From positions 6,799,001 through 6,863,000 of the forward strand of contig NZ_CP134053.1 of the NCBI RefSeq assembly GCF_031583065.1: a stretch of DNA of 64,000 nucleotides. The letters run 5' to 3'. The notes beneath the pieces were generated by a model. The model was not told where the DNA came from, did not search any database, and saw only the letters and a list, made by a program, of their open reading frames with translations. Source of the DNA: Streptomyces sp. CGMCC 4.7035. Lineage in GTDB: Bacteria; Actinomycetota; Actinomycetes; Streptomycetales; Streptomycetaceae. Position numbers and translations under genes: made by a program. This document shows, piece by piece, positions 10,201 to 17,978 of this stretch (positions are counted from its first letter, which is position 1; each line of letters starts with the position of its first letter).

Positions 10201-10307
10201 CCCGCCTTCTTGTCGAACTGGTGCGACTCGAGGTCCCGGTGGCCTCGCTCGGCCCCCACCGGCGTCTGGAAGACGCCTTCCTCACGCTGATCGGAGGTTC
10301 CGCATGA
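7227..10307 (+). CDS. fusion of X-Pro-type alpha/beta hydrolase and ABC transporter ATPase
   Basis: A 1026-residue chimera. Residues 1-38 form a signal anchor; about 50-330 an alpha/beta hydrolase of the CocE/X-Pro dipeptidyl-peptidase type with nucleophile elbow GASYGG (Ser near 156), an acidic residue in GQSDSLFP and a His in GGHDGGDM; about 400-530 the jelly-roll C-terminal domain of that family; about 543-563 a transmembrane helix (WVWWLPPAGAVLALTLLL). The rest is cytoplasmic: ABC ATPase with Walker A GPNGAGKTTT (about 613), signature YSQGMRQRLA (about 711) and Walker B LLILDEPTNGLDP (about 730). Residues about 850-986 are an Ala/Gly/Thr/Val/Pro-rich insert, then a normal ABC C-terminus. 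It overlaps the permease gene by 4 bp. Predicted topology puts the hydrolase outside and the ATPase inside. Substrate unknown. Confidence 0.88.
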   Translation: MDLRLPAVRGLRRGAVAAVATVLLVLAGVGTWTAVASDDAPAVHRADRVMDMGGGVRLDTSYFTSGSGGRRPAVLLTHGFGGSKDDVREQAEKLARDGYAVLTWSARGFGKSTGKIGLNDPKGEVADVSRLLDWLAERPEVELDKPGDPRVGVTGASYGGAVSLLAAGHDDRVDAIAPAITYWNLADALFPNGVFKKLWAGIFMNSGGGCAKFTAELCGMYNRVAESGKPDAQARALLQARSPSAVGKDIKVPTLLVQGQSDSLFPLGQADAAARAIRANGAPVDVDWIAGGHDGGDMEASRVEARVTAWFDRYLKDEKGVDTGPAFRITRTGGIDSTDGAAQLRGASGDTYPGLESGARTVALSGREQTFANPAGASPPAVSALPGLGGSGGLSQLSSLGIGVSLDFPGQYAHFDSRPVRDDLRITGSPTVTVHVRSTSDDAVLFGKVYDVGPGGTQQVLPSQLVAPVRVTGAKSGKDVTLPLPAVDHEAQKGHRLRLVLASTDLGYASPAAPATYTVSLKGDLKVPTAPGVTTAAAQLPSWVWWLPPAGAVLALTLLLPGRRRTATAAPDPAPADVPLQITGLSKRYAKSADRYAVRDLSFRVERGQVLGLLGPNGAGKTTTLRMLMGLIKPDGGEIRVFGHAIRPGAPVLSRVGAFVEGAGFLPHLSGRENLELYWRATGRPPEDAHLDEALEIAGLGDALARAVRTYSQGMRQRLAIAQAMLGLPDLLILDEPTNGLDPPQIREMREVMIRYAAAGRTVIVSSHLLAEVEQSCTHLVVMDHGRLVQAGPVHEIIGSGDTLLVGLAADIADPLVEKVAALPGVSSAIRAEGGLLVRLTPDTTAGARGIEGAAGTPAAVGVSAGPAETAGTGGGVAAGADVTAGAGVTAGARTRAARPYGAGAGLSADADATTAATAEAVATAGGSPGPVATAVPIASGGVRAEPIVSTGGSAEPVVPAGASAGPLVSAEPIVSVEASGEPVPPGSAAAARLLVELVRLEVPVASLGPHRRLEDAFLTLIGGSA

Positions 10308-11167
10308 GTGCGCTCGTCGAGCGGGCGGAGACGGCCGACGGGTACCGGGCGCGGCGGACGCTGCCGCTGCGCGTCGAGCTCGTGAGGCAGTTGAAGCGGC
10401 GCCGTACGCTCGTCATGGGCGCGATCCTCGCCGCGCTGCCCTTCGTGCTGGTCGTCGCCTTCGCCATCGGCGGCGATCCGGGCTCCCGCAACGGCCAGAT
10501 CACGCTGATGGACACGGCCACCGCGTCGGGCGCGAACTTCGCCGCGGTGAACCTCTTCGTGTCCGCCGGGTTCCTGCTGGTCATCCCGGTCGCCCTGTTC
10601 TGCGGGGACACGGTCGCCTCCGAGGCGAGCTGGTCGTCGCTGCGCTATCTGCTCGCGGCGCCCGTCCCACGCGCCCGGCTGCTGTGGTCCAAGCTCGCGG
10701 TCGGGCTCGGCCTGAGCCTCGCGGCCATGGTGCTGCTGCCGGTCGTCGCGCTCGCGGTGGGTACGGCGGCATACGGCTGGGGGCCGCTGGAGATACCGAC
10801 CGGCGGCGCCCTCTCCCCGGGCACGGCGGCCCAGCGGCTCGTCGTCGTGGTGGCGTACGTCTTCGTGTCCCAACTGGTCACCGCCGGGCTCGCGTTCTGG
10901 CTGTCGACCCGGACGGACGCACCGCTGGGCGCGGTGGGCGGCGCGGTCGGCCTCACGATCGTGGGGAACGTGCTGGACGCGGTCACCGCTCTCGGCCACT
11001 GGCGCGACTTCCTGCCCGCGCACTGGCAGTTCGCCTGGGCCGACGCCGTCCAGCCGCGCCCGGAGTGGGCCGGCATGATCCAGGGCACGGCGATTTCCAT
11101 AACGTACGCGCTGGTCCTGTTCGCCCTGGCCTTCCGGGGTTTCGCACGCAAGGACGTCGTCTCCTAG
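10304..11167 (+). CDS. ABC-2 type transporter permease
   Basis: A 287-residue membrane protein with about six hydrophobic segments (for example GAILAALPFVLVVAFAIGG near the N-terminus and LVLFALAFRGF at the C-terminus) and the ABC-2 permease layout. The ATG overlaps the stop of the hydrolase-ATPase gene (ATGA), so the two should be made in equal amounts and form one transporter. The exported or imported compound is unknown. Confidence 0.88.
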   Translation: MSALVERAETADGYRARRTLPLRVELVRQLKRRRTLVMGAILAALPFVLVVAFAIGGDPGSRNGQITLMDTATASGANFAAVNLFVSAGFLLVIPVALFCGDTVASEASWSSLRYLLAAPVPRARLLWSKLAVGLGLSLAAMVLLPVVALAVGTAAYGWGPLEIPTGGALSPGTAAQRLVVVVAYVFVSQLVTAGLAFWLSTRTDAPLGAVGGAVGLTIVGNVLDAVTALGHWRDFLPAHWQFAWADAVQPRPEWAGMIQGTAISITYALVLFALAFRGFARKDVVS

Positions 11168-11311
11168 GTCACCGGAGGATCACCCACCGGTCTCAACAGC
11201 CGTCCGTCGTGGCCGCTTCGAGATCCATCCGCAACTCCCCGTACCGCACATCCGGGCTCCCTCCGCCGTCACAGTCACAGACATCGACGTCGACGGACGC
11301 AGGGGGCACTG

Positions 11312-12811
11312 ATGGAGGAGTACCGGACACGACGGCCGCCGCTCGGCACGCTGCTCGCGCTCACGATCGCGGGCGGCCTGCTGCTCACCGGCTGCGGGGC
11401 GGGCGGCACATCGGACGGGTCGAACAAGTCGAACGGCTCGGCCTCGTTCCCCGCACCCGCGTACAGCGCGGGGCAGAGCGACACCCAGGAGAGCAGGAGC
11501 AACCTCTCCACGTTCGCCCTGGACGTGGACACCGCCTCGTACGGCTACGCACGCCGCACCCTCGCCGAGGGCCGGCTGCCCGAGCCGTCGACCGTGCGCC
11601 CGGAAGAGTTCGTCAACAGCTTCCGCCAGGACTACGAACGCCCGCGCGGCAACGGCTTCACCGTGACCGTCGACGGCGCCCGCACCAGCTCGTACGGCTG
11701 GTCCCTCGTCCGGGTGGGCCTCGCCACCCGCGCCGCGCGGCCGGAGGCCGAACGCCGGCCCGCCGCACTGACGTTCGTCGTCGACGTCTCCGGTTCGATG
11801 GGCGAGCCCGGCCGCCTCGACCTCGTCAGGGACTCCCTCGGCGTGATGACGGACCGGCTGCGCGACGACGACTCGGTCGCGATCGTCACCTTCAGCGACG
11901 AGGCCGAGACCGTCCTGCCGATGACCCGCCTCGGCGGCCATCGTGCCCGCGTCCACGACGCGATCGACGAGCTGGAGCCCACGAACTCGACCAACCTCGG
12001 CGCGGGTGTCCGCACCGGCTACGCCACCGCCGTCAAGGGCCTGCGCCCGGACGCCACCAACCGGGTCGTGCTGCTCTCCGACGGGCTCGCCAACACCGGT
12101 GACACCGACGCCGACACCATCCTGGAGCGCATCTCGAACGCCCGCCGTGAGCACGGCATCACCCTGTTCGGGGTCGGCGTGGGCAGTGAGTACGGCGACG
12201 CGCTGATGGAACGACTGGCCGACCGGGGCGACGGCCACACAACCTATGTCTCGACCGCCGAGGACGCCCGCACGGTGTTCAGCGAGCAACTCCCGCAGAA
12301 CGTCGAGCTGACCGCCCGGGACGCGAAGGCGCAGGTCGCCTTCGACCCGCGGAACGTACGGGAGTTCCGCCTCATCGGCTACGACGACCGGCGCGTCCCC
12401 GACGAGGACTTCCGCGACGACAGCGTGGACGGCGGCGAGGTCGGCCCCGGCCACACGGTCACCGCCCTCTACGCGGTCCGCACCCGGCCCGGGGCCGCCG
12501 GCCACCTCGCCACCGCGAGCGTCCGCTGGCTGGACCCCGACACCCGTGCCCCGCACGAGGAGTCGGGCCAGTTGGAGACCGACTCCCTCGACGGGGACCT
12601 GTGGCACGCCTCGTACGGTTTCCAAGTCGCCGCGACCGCCGCGTACTTCGCGGACGACCTGCGCCGGGGCGACACCCGTCTGCCTGGCCGGCCGGGCCTC
12701 GCCGAACTCGCCGACCGGGCCGACGCGCTGGCCTCGCGCAGGCACGACGCGGAGGTACGCGGCCTCGCCGAGGCGATCCAACAGGCGTCCGACCTGCGGG
12801 GCACCGACTAG
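11312..12811 (+). CDS. VWA-domain lipoprotein (YfbK/DUF3520-like)
   Basis: A 499-residue secreted lipoprotein with lipobox LLTGC (Cys28). After a linker comes an N-terminal extension typical of YfbK-like proteins (LSTFALDVDTASYGYARR near residue 70), then a von Willebrand factor A domain with an intact MIDAS motif D158-V-S-G-S-M-G and a conserved Thr in the STNLGAGV run near 228, and a C-terminal DUF3520-like region. Such proteins bind divalent metal and partner proteins at the cell surface. ATG at 11312 follows AGGGGG. It is 144 bp after the permease and may belong to the same unit. Its stop directly abuts an IS remnant. Confidence 0.88.
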   Translation: MEEYRTRRPPLGTLLALTIAGGLLLTGCGAGGTSDGSNKSNGSASFPAPAYSAGQSDTQESRSNLSTFALDVDTASYGYARRTLAEGRLPEPSTVRPEEFVNSFRQDYERPRGNGFTVTVDGARTSSYGWSLVRVGLATRAARPEAERRPAALTFVVDVSGSMGEPGRLDLVRDSLGVMTDRLRDDDSVAIVTFSDEAETVLPMTRLGGHRARVHDAIDELEPTNSTNLGAGVRTGYATAVKGLRPDATNRVVLLSDGLANTGDTDADTILERISNARREHGITLFGVGVGSEYGDALMERLADRGDGHTTYVSTAEDARTVFSEQLPQNVELTARDAKAQVAFDPRNVREFRLIGYDDRRVPDEDFRDDSVDGGEVGPGHTVTALYAVRTRPGAAGHLATASVRWLDPDTRAPHEESGQLETDSLDGDLWHASYGFQVAATAAYFADDLRRGDTRLPGRPGLAELADRADALASRRHDAEVRGLAEAIQQASDLRGTD

Positions 12812-12955
12812 GCGGTTTCGTTTGGATCACCTGGCTGACCAGAGGAAGATGCTCGCAACGTGGGTCCGGCCAGGTAGATGGCTGCTGTCTTCTCGTAGCG
12901 GGTGGCGATACCTCGCCACTGTTTCAAGCGGTTGATGCAGCGTTCGACCGTGTTG
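12811..12955 (-). mobile_element. IS5-like transposase 3' end, inverted copy A
   Basis: On the minus strand this encodes the end of an IS5-family DDE transposase ([20 protein letters not shown], containing the conserved Glu region) followed by the element end. It matches 16425-16569 in inverted orientation over 145 bp with one mismatch (12910). Both copies share the same 1-base deletion that throws the final [10 protein letters not shown] out of frame. Nothing of the 5' part remains here; the match ends abruptly at 12955. Confidence 0.85.
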
Positions 12956-12979
12956 TGGGCATGGGGGCGTGATCGCGCA

Positions 12980-13630
12980 CTATGCGGTCGCAACGCCCAG
13001 GAAGCGCAGCACCGCTAGGACGCGGCGGTGGTCGGCGTCGGCCTTGGGCAGGTCGAGCTTGGTGAAGATGCTGTTGATGTGCTTGGCGACCGCGCTCTCG
13101 CTCACGACCAGCTCGGCGGCGACGCCGGAGTTGGACCGGCCGCCCGCCATCAGCTCCAGCACCTCCCGCTCGCGCGGTGTCAGCCGGTCGAGCGGATCGC
13201 TGTGCCGGCGCACCAGCAGCTGCGCGACGACCTGCGGGTCGAGCGCGGTGCCGCCGGCCGCCACCCGGCGTACCGCCTCGGTGAACTCCTCGACGTCGGC
13301 GACCCGTTGCTTGAGCAGATAGCCGACGCCCGAGGTGTTGGCGGCGAGCAGATCGGCGGCGTACCGCTCCTCCACGTACTGCGACAGCAGGAGCACGGCG
13401 GTACGCGGGTACTGGCGGCGGATCACCAGCGCGGCGCGCACTCCCTCGTCGGTGAAGCCGGGCGGCATGCGCACGTCGACCACGGCGATGTCGGGCCGGT
13501 GCTCCTCGACGGCTGCCAGCAGCCCTTCTGCGTCGGCGACTTGCGCGCACATCTCGAAGCCGGCCGCCTCCAGCACCTTGACCACGCCGATGCGCAGCAA
13601 GAGGGAATCCTCGGCGATCACGGCGCGCAC
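12980..13630 (-). CDS. NarL/LuxR-type response regulator
   Basis: A 216-residue two-component response regulator. The receiver domain has the acidic pair at the N-terminus (AED), the phosphoacceptor Asp52 in VVDVRMPPG, a Ser in the LLSQY strand and a Lys in GYLLKQR; the C-terminal LuxR helix-turn-helix spans about 148-212 (LTPREREVLELMAGG). GTG start at 13630 overlaps the end of the kinase gene by 13 bp, so the pair is translationally coupled. It lies inside the segment bracketed by inverted IS remnants. Target genes are unknown; the adjacent membrane protein and methyltransferase are candidates. Confidence 0.92.
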   Translation of the reverse strand: MRAVIAEDSLLLRIGVVKVLEAAGFEMCAQVADAEGLLAAVEEHRPDIAVVDVRMPPGFTDEGVRAALVIRRQYPRTAVLLLSQYVEERYAADLLAANTSGVGYLLKQRVADVEEFTEAVRRVAAGGTALDPQVVAQLLVRRHSDPLDRLTPREREVLELMAGGRSNSGVAAELVVSESAVAKHINSIFTKLDLPKADADHRRVLAVLRFLGVATA

Positions 13631-14874
13631 GGCAGCTCCACGGTGATGACGGTCGGGCCCCCGGCGGGGCTGCGGCAGGAGAACGTGCCGTCGACGGACG
13701 CGACACGCTTGGCGAGCCCGGCGAGCCCGGTGCCACCAACGGCCGCCGCGAGATCCGCGCCGCCCGCGCCGTCGTCCGCGACGACCACCAGCAGTGTCTC
13801 CCCGATCCGCTCCACGGTCACGTCCGCCCGGGTCGCCTGGGCGTGTTTGACCACGTTCGTCAGGGCTTCGGAGACCACGAAGTACGCGACGGCCTCGACC
13901 GTGGGTGAGGGGCGCTGCGGCAGGTCCACCGCCACGCGCACCGGGATCGGGAGGCGGGCGGCGACCCCGGACAGCGCGGCGTCGAGGCCACGGTCCTCAA
14001 GGACGGCCGGATGCAGGCCGCGCACCAGGTTGTTCAGCTCGGCGATCGCCTCCTTCGCCTCGCGGTGCGCCTCGTCGATCACCTTGCGGGCGTCCTCCGG
14101 CAGGTCGCCGAGGGTGGCCCTGGCCAGGCCCAGGTTGACGGCGAGTGAGACGAGGCGCTGCTGTGCGCCGTCGTGCAGGTCGCGCTCGATCCGCCGCCGC
14201 TCGGCGTCGGCGGCGTCGAGCACACCGGCCCGGCTCTCGGCGAGGTCGGCTACCCGGCGGGCCAGCTTCTCCGCGCGGCTGGGGCCGAGCAGGACCTCGG
14301 CCGCCCGGGTGTCCAGCCGCACCAGGGCGCCGGTCAGCCGGGGCCCGAGGAACAGCAGGGCGAGGCCGCCGGCGGTGATGTACACGGCCTGCGTGGTGTA
14401 CCCGAGGTCGGTGACCCGCCACTGCGGGGGCAGCGCCCAGATCCACACGTAGATGGAGGCGGCCACGAGAGCGGCGGCCCAGACGGCGAGGACGGCGAGG
14501 TCCAGGACGGCGAGCAGCGGACCCGCCACGGCGTGGTAGCAGGCCTGCCGCCACAAGGCCCGCGTGGTCAGCCGACGTACCGCCGACTTCCAGTTGCGTC
14601 CGGGCCCGGGTACGGCGGGGCGCGGGAGGTCCTTGCCGACGAGCGCCCGGTAGCGCCGCCGCTGCCCGACGGTCAGCAGGGGTGTCACCACGAGCGTGAG
14701 CAGCACGGGCAGCGGAATCACGGCCGGCGCCCCCGCCATCGCGCCGGCCAGCCAGAGCCACAGTGGTATTACGGCGAGGTGGAGCGGCAGGCCGGCGGCG
14801 ACGAGCGCGGTCCGGTGTCCCGCCCTGCGGAACGTCCGGCCCAGTACCAGCTGCAGCCACGTCGTGAGTTGCAT
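13618..14874 (-). CDS. membrane sensor histidine kinase (HisKA_3 type)
   Basis: A 418-residue kinase, cognate to the overlapping response regulator. The N-terminal half has about four membrane-spanning segments (two near residues 20-60, two near 115-190). The DHp helix contains the phosphorylated His234 in RDLHDGAQQR, and the ATPase domain shows the N box in SEALTNVVKHA and the G-rich VADDGAGGAD. ATG at 14874 is the first start before the hydrophobic N-terminus. The signal sensed cannot be predicted; no large extracellular domain is present. Confidence 0.92.
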   Translation of the reverse strand: MQLTTWLQLVLGRTFRRAGHRTALVAAGLPLHLAVIPLWLWLAGAMAGAPAVIPLPVLLTLVVTPLLTVGQRRRYRALVGKDLPRPAVPGPGRNWKSAVRRLTTRALWRQACYHAVAGPLLAVLDLAVLAVWAAALVAASIYVWIWALPPQWRVTDLGYTTQAVYITAGGLALLFLGPRLTGALVRLDTRAAEVLLGPSRAEKLARRVADLAESRAGVLDAADAERRRIERDLHDGAQQRLVSLAVNLGLARATLGDLPEDARKVIDEAHREAKEAIAELNNLVRGLHPAVLEDRGLDAALSGVAARLPIPVRVAVDLPQRPSPTVEAVAYFVVSEALTNVVKHAQATRADVTVERIGETLLVVVADDGAGGADLAAAVGGTGLAGLAKRVASVDGTFSCRSPAGGPTVITVELPCAP

Positions 14875-15044
14875 GCGTCAAACGGTAAAGCCGCAGGCCA
14901 TCCCCGTGCCATGACGCTCCCGCCCGGTTCGGGGGTGCACTTTTCTCCACCCCGGGTCGGAACCCTGCGTGACTGACGGCGCCCCGTGTGCGGCGGAGGG
15001 TGGAGCACGTGAAGGGGAGAGCCGACGGGGAGCAGGGGAAGACG

Positions 15045-15524
15045 ATGCGTCAACTGGTGTTGTGCAATGACGAATTGGCCGGTGCCGAGGGCTTCGACCG
15101 CGCCGAGGTCATCCCGCTCCACGAAGAGGCGGAGGAGCCGCGCCCGGCGCGGGGCATACGGCGGGCCGGGTGGCTGCTGGTCGCCTGCGGGCTCGCCCTG
15201 CTGCCGTGGCTGTACGTGCTGGCCACCGGCCTGCCGGCCACCGCGACCGCGGCGCACTGGCCGGTCGCCTGGGTCGGGCTCGACGCGCTGGAGGCGCTCG
15301 GCCTGATCGCCACCGGCCTCCTCGCCGCCCGCGGCGACCGGCGGCACGCCCTGGCAGCCGCCGCGACCGCGACGCTGCTTGCGGTGGACGCCTGGTTCGA
15401 CACCGCGACCGCGGCCTCGGGCGGCGACTTCGCCACTGCGGTCGCCATGGCGCTCGGCGCCGAACTGCCGCTCGCCGCGCTGTGCGGCCGGCTGGCGCTG
15501 CGGGCGCTGAGCCGGCACGCGTGA
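15045..15524 (+). CDS. small multi-spanning membrane protein, unknown function
   Basis: A 159-residue protein with about four hydrophobic helices (WLLVACGLALLPWLYVL, AWVGLDALEALGLIATGLL, AAAATATLLAVDAW, ATAVAMALGAELPLAAL) after a 40-residue polar N-terminus. ATG at 15045 has a fitting AGGGGAA upstream; an alternative GTG at 14988 would add 19 residues without a clear ribosome binding site. It is divergent from the kinase and 53 bp upstream of the methyltransferase, so probably co-transcribed with the latter and possibly regulated by the two-component system. No family recognised. Confidence 0.7.
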   Translation: MRQLVLCNDELAGAEGFDRAEVIPLHEEAEEPRPARGIRRAGWLLVACGLALLPWLYVLATGLPATATAAHWPVAWVGLDALEALGLIATGLLAARGDRRHALAAAATATLLAVDAWFDTATAASGGDFATAVAMALGAELPLAALCGRLALRALSRHA

Positions 15525-15577
15525 CGACGACCGCCCAGCCACATGCCACGAACCAAATCGATCCACCGGAGAACACC

Positions 15578-16294
15578 ATGCACCGCATCACCACCGCCCC
15601 CGTCGCCCCGATCCCGGCCCGGACCCGCTGGGCGGTCGCCGCCGGCGTCGGCGCCGCGTTGGCCGCCGCCTGGTGGCTGGGCGACACGGCGCCCTATCCG
15701 TACGCCCAACGCGGCCTGCTCGACGTGCCGTTGCCGTTCCTGACCGCCGACCGGATGGACGCCGTACTGCGGCCGCGGCCGGGGGAGCGGATCCTGGAGA
15801 TCGGCCCGGGGACCGGACTGCAGTCGCTGCACGTCGCCCCGCAGCTCGGGCCGGAGGGACGGCTCGATGTGCTCGACATCCAGCAGGAGATGCTCGACCA
15901 CGTGATGTGCCGCGCCGAGCGCGACGGCCTGGCGACGATCAGGACCACCCGCTCGGACGCACGTGAACTGCCCTACGCCGACGGGACATTCGACGCCGTA
16001 TACGCCGTGACCGCGCTCGGCGAGATCCCCGAGCCGGATCGGGTACTGCGCGAGGCGGCACGGGTGCTGGCACCAGGCGGGCGGCTGGTGATCGGCGAGT
16101 TCTTCGACCGGCACTGGATCCCCTTCGGCCGGCTGCACCGGCTCGCCGACGCCGCCGGCCTCCACCTGACCGAGCGCCGCGGCCCAAGCCCGGCATACCT
16201 CGCCCGCTTCCGACCCTGCAGAGCCGACGCGCCAGGCCACCAGAGCGAGCGCCTCGCCCACAGCGACCGGGACACCAACGACGGGGAAGCGTGA
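15578..16294 (+). CDS. class I SAM-dependent methyltransferase
   Basis: A 238-residue methyltransferase with an N-terminal hydrophobic helix (about residues 17-29). The SAM-binding motif I LEIGPGTG is at 73-80, motif II acidic loop at LDVLDIQQ, and a post-I segment FDAVYAVTALGEIPEP follows. The arrangement resembles UbiE/COQ5-type enzymes attached to the membrane. After about residue 213 the sequence turns into a polar, Arg/Asp-rich tail that may be foreign read-through, since the IS remnant region starts 50 bp downstream. Substrate unknown. Confidence 0.82.
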   Translation: MHRITTAPVAPIPARTRWAVAAGVGAALAAAWWLGDTAPYPYAQRGLLDVPLPFLTADRMDAVLRPRPGERILEIGPGTGLQSLHVAPQLGPEGRLDVLDIQQEMLDHVMCRAERDGLATIRTTRSDARELPYADGTFDAVYAVTALGEIPEPDRVLREAARVLAPGGRLVIGEFFDRHWIPFGRLHRLADAAGLHLTERRGPSPAYLARFRPCRADAPGHQSERLAHSDRDTNDGEA

Positions 16295-16312
16295 GCACCG
16301 CACGCAGGGACC

Positions 16313-16344
16313 GCGATCACCGAGCTGAACAACCTGGCGCGTGG
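16313..16344 (+). pseudogene. short histidine-kinase-like fragment
   Basis: These 32 nt would encode AITELNNLAR and match, with three differences, the segment of the nearby kinase gene at 14018-14049 (opposite strand) encoding AIAELNNLVR. No longer kinase similarity flanks it. It looks like a scrap of a second kinase gene cut by the IS. Confidence 0.35.
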
Positions 16345-16569
16345 TAGGCCGCTTGCCACCGTCTGCGACGCGGCAGCCGGGGTGGCAGGCCACCCGCCTT
16401 CGACCGCGAGACCTACAAGCAACGCAACACGGTCGAACGCTGCATCAACCGCTTGAAACAGTGGCGAGGCATCGCCACCCGCTACGAGAAGACAGCAGCC
16501 ATCTACCTGGCCGGACCCACGTTGCGAGCATCTTCCTCTGGTCAGCCAGGTGATCCAAACGAAACCGCC
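16345..16569 (+). mobile_element. IS5-like transposase 3' end, inverted copy B
   Basis: Encodes the C-terminal part of an IS5-family transposase: a [17 protein letters not shown] run, then [20 protein letters not shown], then a 1-base deletion near 16515 that shifts the final [10 protein letters not shown] into another frame. It extends about 80 bp further 5' than copy A. The shared 145 bp (16425-16569) is an inverted repeat of 12811-12955. No intact transposase or second terminal repeat is present. Confidence 0.85.
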
Positions 16570-16687
16570 CAGGCCGGCACATTGCGCCCGCCCTTCGGGA
16601 CCGGGGCGTACGGACAGGCCGTACGGGCACGCACGCAAAAGGAGCGGCCCGCCGAACTGCTCGGCGGGTCGCTCCTGGTGTGCCGAC

Positions 16688-17098
16688 TCAGCTGTTGCCG
16701 GTGCCGTTGCCGGACAGGACCGGGATGTCGTCCAGGATGTGCGACAGCGGCTCGTCGCCCTTGACCTGCGTGGAGTTCTCGGTGCACTGCTGGTTCTGCG
16801 GGGCCGACAGGACCGGGACGTCCTGGACCGCGACCGGCACGACACCGACGAGCGAACCGGCGTTGACCTTCGCCGGCAGACCGACACACGGCTTGTTCAG
16901 GGAGCCCTGGACGAGCGCGAACTGCGGGCTCATGTTGCCGTACGTGGCCGAGTTGCCGTACTGCTGCGTCGCGCTGTTGCCGCTGGTGGACGTCGTGTCA
17001 CCGTCGTCGCCGATCGCCAGGGCCTGCCCCGCGGTGGCAGCCGAGGCGCCGACAACGGAAGCGGCGACAACCGCGGCAGCCAAAACCTTCTTCATCAC
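16688..17098 (-). CDS. rdlB: rodlin
   Basis: A 136-residue secreted rodlin, a component of the rodlet layer on aerial hyphae and spores of Streptomyces. A Sec signal peptide ends near residue 29 ([11 protein letters not shown]). The mature part has the family features: Asn/Gln-rich segment with alternating small residues, [15 protein letters not shown], the [16 protein letters not shown] strand, SAPQNQQC and the C-terminal [14 protein letters not shown]. It is divergent from a 136-residue paralogue. The symbol follows the usual orientation of rdlB relative to rdlA and chaplins; the paralogues cannot be told apart by sequence alone. Confidence 0.88.
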   Translation of the reverse strand: MMKKVLAAAVVAASVVGASAATAGQALAIGDDGDTTSTSGNSATQQYGNSATYGNMSPQFALVQGSLNKPCVGLPAKVNAGSLVGVVPVAVQDVPVLSAPQNQQCTENSTQVKGDEPLSHILDDIPVLSGNGTGNS

Positions 17099-17349
17099 TT
17101 GCTAGTTCCCTTCTGGAGAAACCCCGTCCACCGGAGCGCTCTGGACAACTGCCACGCGATCGCTTGGTTGCTCTCATTCACTCCGATGGTCCACACCGGG
17201 GAGCTGATTCGGTCCATGGTCCCCACTGCGGATAGCCGCAATTCCGCTTCGCCGAACGGTCCAACCGGGTGAATTTCTGAAACCAATCCGGGCGGGAGGT
17301 GTTGATGCAGGAGCAGGAACATGTGTCCCTGCCAGGAAAGGAACGCGAA
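17099..17349. promoter_or_regulatory. divergent rodlin promoter region
   Basis: This 251-bp gap between the two divergent rodlin genes must carry both promoters. Good ribosome binding sites are seen at both ends (GGGAACTAG before the minus gene, AGGAAAGGAA before the plus gene). Chaplin and rodlin genes are known to be developmentally controlled, but I could not identify a convincing sigma-factor box. Confidence 0.5.
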
Positions 17350-17760
17350 ATGTTCAAGAAGGCAATGGCCGTGGCTGCGGTCGCGGCCTCCGTCGTCGGT
17401 GCCTCGGCGGCGGCCGCGCCCCAGGCGCTTGCCATCGGTAATGACGGCGGCACCACGTCCACCAGCGGAAACGACGTTTCGGAAGCGTTCGGCAACCAGG
17501 TGACCCAGGGCGCTACGAGCCCGCAGTTCTCGCTGGTCCAGGGCTCCCTGAACAAGGTCTGCGCCGGTGTGCCGGCGAAGGCGAACGCCGGTTCACTCGT
17601 CGGCCTGGTACCGGTCGCGGTCCAGGACGTCCAGGTCCTGTCGGCGCCGCAGAATCAGCAGTGCGCCGAGAACTCCACGCAGGTCAAGGGCGATGAACCG
17701 CTGTCGCACATCGTGGACGACATCCCGGTCCTCTCCGGCAACGGCACCGACAACAGCTGA
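17350..17760 (+). CDS. rdlA: rodlin
   Basis: A 136-residue paralogue of the divergent rodlin, highly similar in the mature region ([45 protein letters not shown]). The signal peptide ends near residue 29. I chose ATG 17350, preceded by AGGAAAGGAACGCGA, rather than an upstream ATG at 17299, because it gives a standard signal peptide and the same length as the partner. Followed by a hairpin terminator and the chaplin genes. Confidence 0.9.
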   Translation: MFKKAMAVAAVAASVVGASAAAAPQALAIGNDGGTTSTSGNDVSEAFGNQVTQGATSPQFSLVQGSLNKVCAGVPAKANAGSLVGLVPVAVQDVQVLSAPQNQQCAENSTQVKGDEPLSHIVDDIPVLSGNGTDNS

Positions 17761-17784
17761 GCGCTCCCGCGCACGGGATCGCTC
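17759..17784 (+). terminator. hairpin after plus-strand rodlin
   Basis: Inverted repeat 17759-17769 with 17774-17784 (11 bp, one mismatch, 4-nt loop), overlapping the rodlin stop codon. Confidence 0.6.
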
Positions 17785-17978
17785 CGGCTTCCGCTGTGCG
17801 ATTTCCGTGTGAATTCGGCCGTGGCGTTCGGGTGAATCACGCGGCATCTGGCGTTCGGGAGTTGCTTCTGTCGTCGATTCCTCGTTTCACAGACTGCAGG
17901 TCGTGCGGCGAGCAGTTCAAAATGTGCTCGCTCGGCTCCGTCCGCCACAGGGGCACGACCGCAGAGAAGGGAAAGTAC

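Noticed and set aside
6615..10259. A very long minus-strand frame antisense to the hydrolase-ABC gene
   Set aside because: Its product is a low-complexity Arg/Gly/Asp mixture with no domain, whereas the opposite strand has clear hydrolase and ABC motifs.
12811..16569. The IS-bracketed region as an intact composite transposon
   Set aside because: Both copies lack the 5' part of the transposase and share a frameshift, so no functional transposase exists here; only the inverted ends support past movement.
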